Assembly (NCBI GenBank): GCA_002335945.1
Contig: DDDD01000162.1
Coordinates: 1-8,894 of the forward strand
Direction: 5' to 3'
DNA from: Porticoccaceae bacterium UBA1989
GTDB taxonomy: Bacteria > Pseudomonadota > Gammaproteobacteria > Pseudomonadales > Porticoccaceae
DNA length: 8,894 bases
The notes beneath the pieces were generated by a model. The model saw only the letters and a program-made list of their open reading frames with translations, was not told the origin of the DNA and made no database searches. Position numbers and translations under genes: made by a program. This document shows positions 6,109 through 8,894 of this stretch, one piece after another. How positions within the stretch are numbered: the first letter of the stretch is position 1; each line of letters starts with the position of its first letter.

Positions 6109-6118
6109 AGAGTACTCT
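6109..6118. repeat. Perfect 10-nt palindrome between yaeQ and the MFS gene
   Basis: AGAGTACTCT is self-complementary and lies 28 nt before the MFS start codon, inside the 65-nt gap. It could be an operator half-site pair, but it is short enough to arise by chance. Confidence 0.2.
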
Positions 6119-6146
6119 GGCGAAAAATCCATAGAGTCATTTCGCA

Positions 6147-7376
6147 ATGCCTGTTAAAACTCTTTTTAGTATCTGGCCGCTCTTTGCAGGCCTATCACTT
6201 ATTGGCCTCGCCGTTGGTGTACAGGGCAGTTTGTTAGGCGTGCGCGCTGAATTGGAAGGCTTTGATGACTATCTAATTGGCCTGCTAATGTCCTGCTATT
6301 TTGCTGGCTTTTTAGCGGGGTCTTTACTGACGCCAAAAATGATTCAGCGAGTGGGCCATATTCGCATGTTTGCCGCACTCTCTGCAGTGGCCTCGGTTAC
6401 CATTTTGATACATGCCATTTATATTGAACCCTGGGCCTGGGCACTAATGCGCCTGCTAACCGGCTTCGCGTTTTCAACCATTTATGTGGTTTCAGAAAGC
6501 TGGCTTAACCAGGCATCGACCAATGCCAATCGCGGCCAGACCCTTTCGATTTACACCAGTATTTTATTGGCGGGCATTTGCGCCGGGCAGTTTATGCTCA
6601 ACCTAGCCAACCCTCTCGACTTTACATTGTTTATTTTGATTTCAGTGATGGTTAGCGTCGCCGCCGTGCCCATCTTATTGTCGCCAATTGAAACACCTGC
6701 CATCGAAGAAACCGAGCGCGTCAGTATTAGCCACCTGTGGTATCGAACGCCCATGGGCGTTACGGGCATTGTTCTATCCCAATGGGTATCCAGTATTCTG
6801 TTTGGTATGGGCGCGGTATACGGTACTAAGCTCGGCATGAGCATTTCTGAGATCGCCAGCTTCATGGGTGCGATGATGGCCGGCGGAATGATACTGCAAT
6901 GGCCCTTGGGCAAAATCTCAGACATGGTAGATCGTCGCTGGGTTATCGGCTTCGCCTGTTTATTTGCCGTGGCCTTTGCGCTGTTGATCAGCGGCGAATC
7001 AGAGGCCTCACCAAAACTCTACACGCTGATATTCTTGTTTGGCGGCTGCGCACTGTCGCTCTATTCCTTGGTCGTGGCACTAACCAACGATCACCTGCGC
7101 CCCAGCGAAATTGTTCCCGCTAGCGGCACCGTCGTGCTGATTGCTGGACTAACCTCTATCACCGGCCCAATCACCGCCGTGTTTTGGTTACAGCTGTTTG
7201 GCCTGCAAAGCTTTTTCCAATTACTCGCCGTCGCCCTATTATTATTGGCGGGCATTAGTATCTGGCGAGTGCTGACTATTCCTGCACTGCCAACAGAATA
7301 CAAAACTCAGTCTACGCTGCAAGCAGCCGCAATTCCCGTGGGAACCGTGCTCCATGCGGAGGAAGAACCTGTATAG
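6147..7376 (+). CDS. MFS transporter, YcaD-like
   Basis: A 409-residue inner-membrane permease of the major facilitator superfamily with about 12 predicted helices; the substrate is unknown. The loop between helices 2 and 3 reads GSLLTPKMIQRVGHIRMF (58-75), a variant of MFS motif A in the form usual for the YcaD branch, with Pro in place of the acidic residue. The second half repeats it as QWPLGKISDMVDRRW. Helix 4-5 has RLLTGFAFSTIYVVSESWLN followed by NRGQTLSIYTS, also typical of YcaD relatives. The start is fixed by an in-frame TAG at 6132-6134, only four codons upstream of the ATG; the Shine-Dalgarno is weak (AGAG at 6133-6136). The C-terminal tail after the last helix is polar and variable. 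Seventy nt downstream begins an acylase lipoprotein on the same strand, so co-transcription is likely. Confidence 0.92.
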   Translation: MPVKTLFSIWPLFAGLSLIGLAVGVQGSLLGVRAELEGFDDYLIGLLMSCYFAGFLAGSLLTPKMIQRVGHIRMFAALSAVASVTILIHAIYIEPWAWALMRLLTGFAFSTIYVVSESWLNQASTNANRGQTLSIYTSILLAGICAGQFMLNLANPLDFTLFILISVMVSVAAVPILLSPIETPAIEETERVSISHLWYRTPMGVTGIVLSQWVSSILFGMGAVYGTKLGMSISEIASFMGAMMAGGMILQWPLGKISDMVDRRWVIGFACLFAVAFALLISGESEASPKLYTLIFLFGGCALSLYSLVVALTNDHLRPSEIVPASGTVVLIAGLTSITGPITAVFWLQLFGLQSFFQLLAVALLLLAGISIWRVLTIPALPTEYKTQSTLQAAAIPVGTVLHAEEEPV

Positions 7377-7446
7377 TGAAGTGATCGCTCCATCAACAGA
7401 GAACGTAATTAGCATCATAAATACTAATAATAAAAAGGTACTCAAA

Positions 7447-8894
7447 GTGCGCTTATTTATAACTCTCTTTTTTCTAGTTTCACTCACTGGCTGCGCCGAA
7501 AAATTTAATCCGGCAAACTACCTGCAACTCAATGAACAATATGACGTCGTCATTGAGCGCGACCATCTTGGTGTGCCTCATGTTATGGGTGAGCGCGATG
7601 TGGATGCCGCCTTTGGTTTTGCCTATGCCCAATCCGAAGACAACTGGCAGGTGATCCACGACAGTATTACTTTATACCGTGGTACCAATGCCGCAGAAAA
7701 TGGCAAGGATGCGGCCATTTTTGATTTTCTAATTAAATGGCTAGGCTTTTGGGAGACCATCGAAGCTGATTACGAGACTAAGCTCACCGCAGACACTCGC
7801 GCTTACATTGAAGCCTTTGCCGACGGCATCAATTACTACGCGGCGCTGCATCCAGAGCAGACCAATCGCAATGTTTTCCCGATCAATGGCAAGGATGTTG
7901 TGGCGGGTTATATGCTGCGCCATCTCCTTTTTTATGGGTTTGATTCGGTTCTCACCGAAATCTATGCCGAGGAACGCCAGCGCAGTATTAGCCTCGGGCC
8001 AAATACCAACGTTGCCGCCAAAGGACTGCAAAGCCATGGCGTTACTTACAACGATCTACCCGTAGGTTCCAATGCCTTTGCCGTATCCCCCCATTTTAGT
8101 ACCGATGGTGCCACGCGCTTAGCCATTAACTCCCACCAGCCCACCACCGGCCCAGTCGCCTGGTATGAGGCTCATATTCAAAGTAACGAAGGGCTCAATA
8201 TTATGGGCGGCCTATTCCCCAGCAGTGTGACTGTGGGTGTGGGTTTTACCGAAAATCTTGGCTGGGGTGCAACGGTTAACAAACCAGATCTGGTGGATGT
8301 TTATGTATTGGATATAGATCCCAATGACCCCATGCGCTACAAGCTGGATGGTGAGTGGGAAACATTAGAAGCCCGCGACCTTGATGTCGATGTAAAAGTC
8401 TTTGGCTTCTTTAACTGGACCTCAACCCAGGTAGGTCTCAGATCTGTCCACGGGCCAGTATTGCGCACCGACCACGGCACCTATGCCATTCGTTACGCGG
8501 GCATGAATGAGCTGCGTCAGGTAGAACAGTGGCTGGCCATGAACAAGGCACAGACATTTGAAGACTGGCGCGACGCACTGCGCATGCAAGCCTTTGCCAG
8601 TTTTAACTTCGTCTATGCCGATCGCGAAGGCAACACCATGTTTGTGCATAATTCATTAACCCCAAATCGAGTGGCCGGTTATGACTGGACTCAGTATTTG
8701 CCAGGCGACGACAGCAGCCTAATCTGGGACAGCTACATGCCCTTTGATGATCTGCCTCAGGTTATTAACCCCAAGTCGGGTTACATCCACAGCGCCAACC
8801 AAAGTCCCTTCCGTGTCACCGCAGAGAGCGACAACCCGATCAAAGCCAACTATCGCATTGAAGACGGTTTTCCCACTCGCATGACCAATAGAGC
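7447..8894 (+). CDS. Penicillin acylase-family (Ntn hydrolase) lipoprotein, 3' end outside window
   Basis: An open frame of 482 codons runs off the right edge without a stop. GTG at 7447 yields MRLFITLFFLVSLTGC, a short lipoprotein signal with lipobox LTGC (Cys16), preceded by AAGGT at 7435-7439 seven nt upstream. Family members are exported precursors that self-cleave into alpha and beta chains and hydrolyse amide bonds of beta-lactams, acyl-homoserine lactones or acylated peptides. The cleavage site is seen as VGSNAFAVS: Gly207|Ser208, Ser208 being the N-terminal nucleophile. His230 (INSHQ) falls at beta-chain position 23, as in PvdQ-type acylases. Further family blocks are MGGLFPSSVTVGVGFTENLGW and FNFVYADREGNTMF. 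Ala at +2 after the lipid cysteine suggests outer-membrane anchoring. Family members run to about 700-850 residues, so roughly a third to two fifths is missing, including the catalytic Asn. Substrate is unknown. Confidence 0.9.
   Translation, partial: MRLFITLFFLVSLTGCAEKFNPANYLQLNEQYDVVIERDHLGVPHVMGERDVDAAFGFAYAQSEDNWQVIHDSITLYRGTNAAENGKDAAIFDFLIKWLGFWETIEADYETKLTADTRAYIEAFADGINYYAALHPEQTNRNVFPINGKDVVAGYMLRHLLFYGFDSVLTEIYAEERQRSISLGPNTNVAAKGLQSHGVTYNDLPVGSNAFAVSPHFSTDGATRLAINSHQPTTGPVAWYEAHIQSNEGLNIMGGLFPSSVTVGVGFTENLGWGATVNKPDLVDVYVLDIDPNDPMRYKLDGEWETLEARDLDVDVKVFGFFNWTSTQVGLRSVHGPVLRTDHGTYAIRYAGMNELRQVEQWLAMNKAQTFEDWRDALRMQAFASFNFVYADREGNTMFVHNSLTPNRVAGYDWTQYLPGDDSSLIWDSYMPFDDLPQVINPKSGYIHSANQSPFRVTAESDNPIKANYRIEDGFPTRMTNR

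Noticed and set aside
6551..6925. Minus-strand frame of 124 codons
   Set aside because: Antisense to the MFS gene; its hydrophobicity reflects the opposite strand of membrane helices.
7741..8037. Minus-strand 98-codon frame and overlapping plus-strand 85-codon frame at 7808-8065
   Set aside because: Both sit inside the long acylase frame, which has clear catalytic motifs.
1..8894. Mobile element, CRISPR array, toxin-antitoxin or phage-defence genes
   Set aside because: No transposase, integrase, direct-repeat array, defence domain or tRNA-associated junction was seen; YaeQ's nuclease-like fold alone is not evidence of a defence role.

Overview
The window reads as chromosome of a marine gammaproteobacterium, plausibly of the SAR92/Porticoccaceae kind (Cellvibrionales). 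This is an inference from gene content: a Blh-type carotenoid cleavage enzyme followed by a type 2 isopentenyl-diphosphate isomerase (the tail of a proteorhodopsin/retinal cluster), a gammaproteobacterial YaeQ, a CPXCG zinc-ribbon-like protein and a large TonB-dependent receptor. No rRNA or other phylogenetic marker is present to prove it. All eight supported protein genes lie on the + strand. No tRNA, CRISPR, insertion sequence, integrase or attachment site was seen.

Layout. (1) 1-1474: the 3' part of blh, cut by the left window edge, and idi/fni 11 nt downstream. Together they would supply the C5 isoprenoid precursor and cleave beta-carotene to retinal. crt genes and a rhodopsin gene would be expected just to the left, outside the window. 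(2) 1548-2843: a TTG-started 3-hydroxyisobutyryl-CoA hydrolase-like protein (valine degradation) and, 6 nt later, a 62-residue cysteine-rich CPXCG-type protein. (3) 2844-3159: a 316-nt intergenic stretch with a good -35 box, an imperfect palindrome and a possible 50-codon leader ORF. (4) 3160-5412: a 750-residue TonB-dependent outer-membrane receptor with a canonical EF-hand-like calcium-binding loop in its barrel, closed by a strong intrinsic terminator. (5) 5533-7376: yaeQ and a 12-TM MFS transporter of YcaD type. (6) 7447 to the right edge: a GTG-started, incomplete gene for a penicillin-acylase-family Ntn hydrolase with a lipoprotein signal peptide.

How they fit. blh and idi form one pathway and almost certainly one transcript. 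The hydrolase and the CPXCG protein are probably co-transcribed with each other and possibly by read-through from idi, since no convincing terminator separates them. The receptor is a free-standing unit bounded by its own promoter region and terminator. yaeQ, the MFS gene and the acylase follow in one direction; the last two may be functionally linked (export or uptake of an amide compound plus periplasmic hydrolysis), but that is inference.

No wholly new system stands out. The points most worth checking are the two genes cut by the window edges (blh and the acylase lipoprotein), the EF-hand loop in the receptor, and the short conserved-looking ORF in the receptor's leader.
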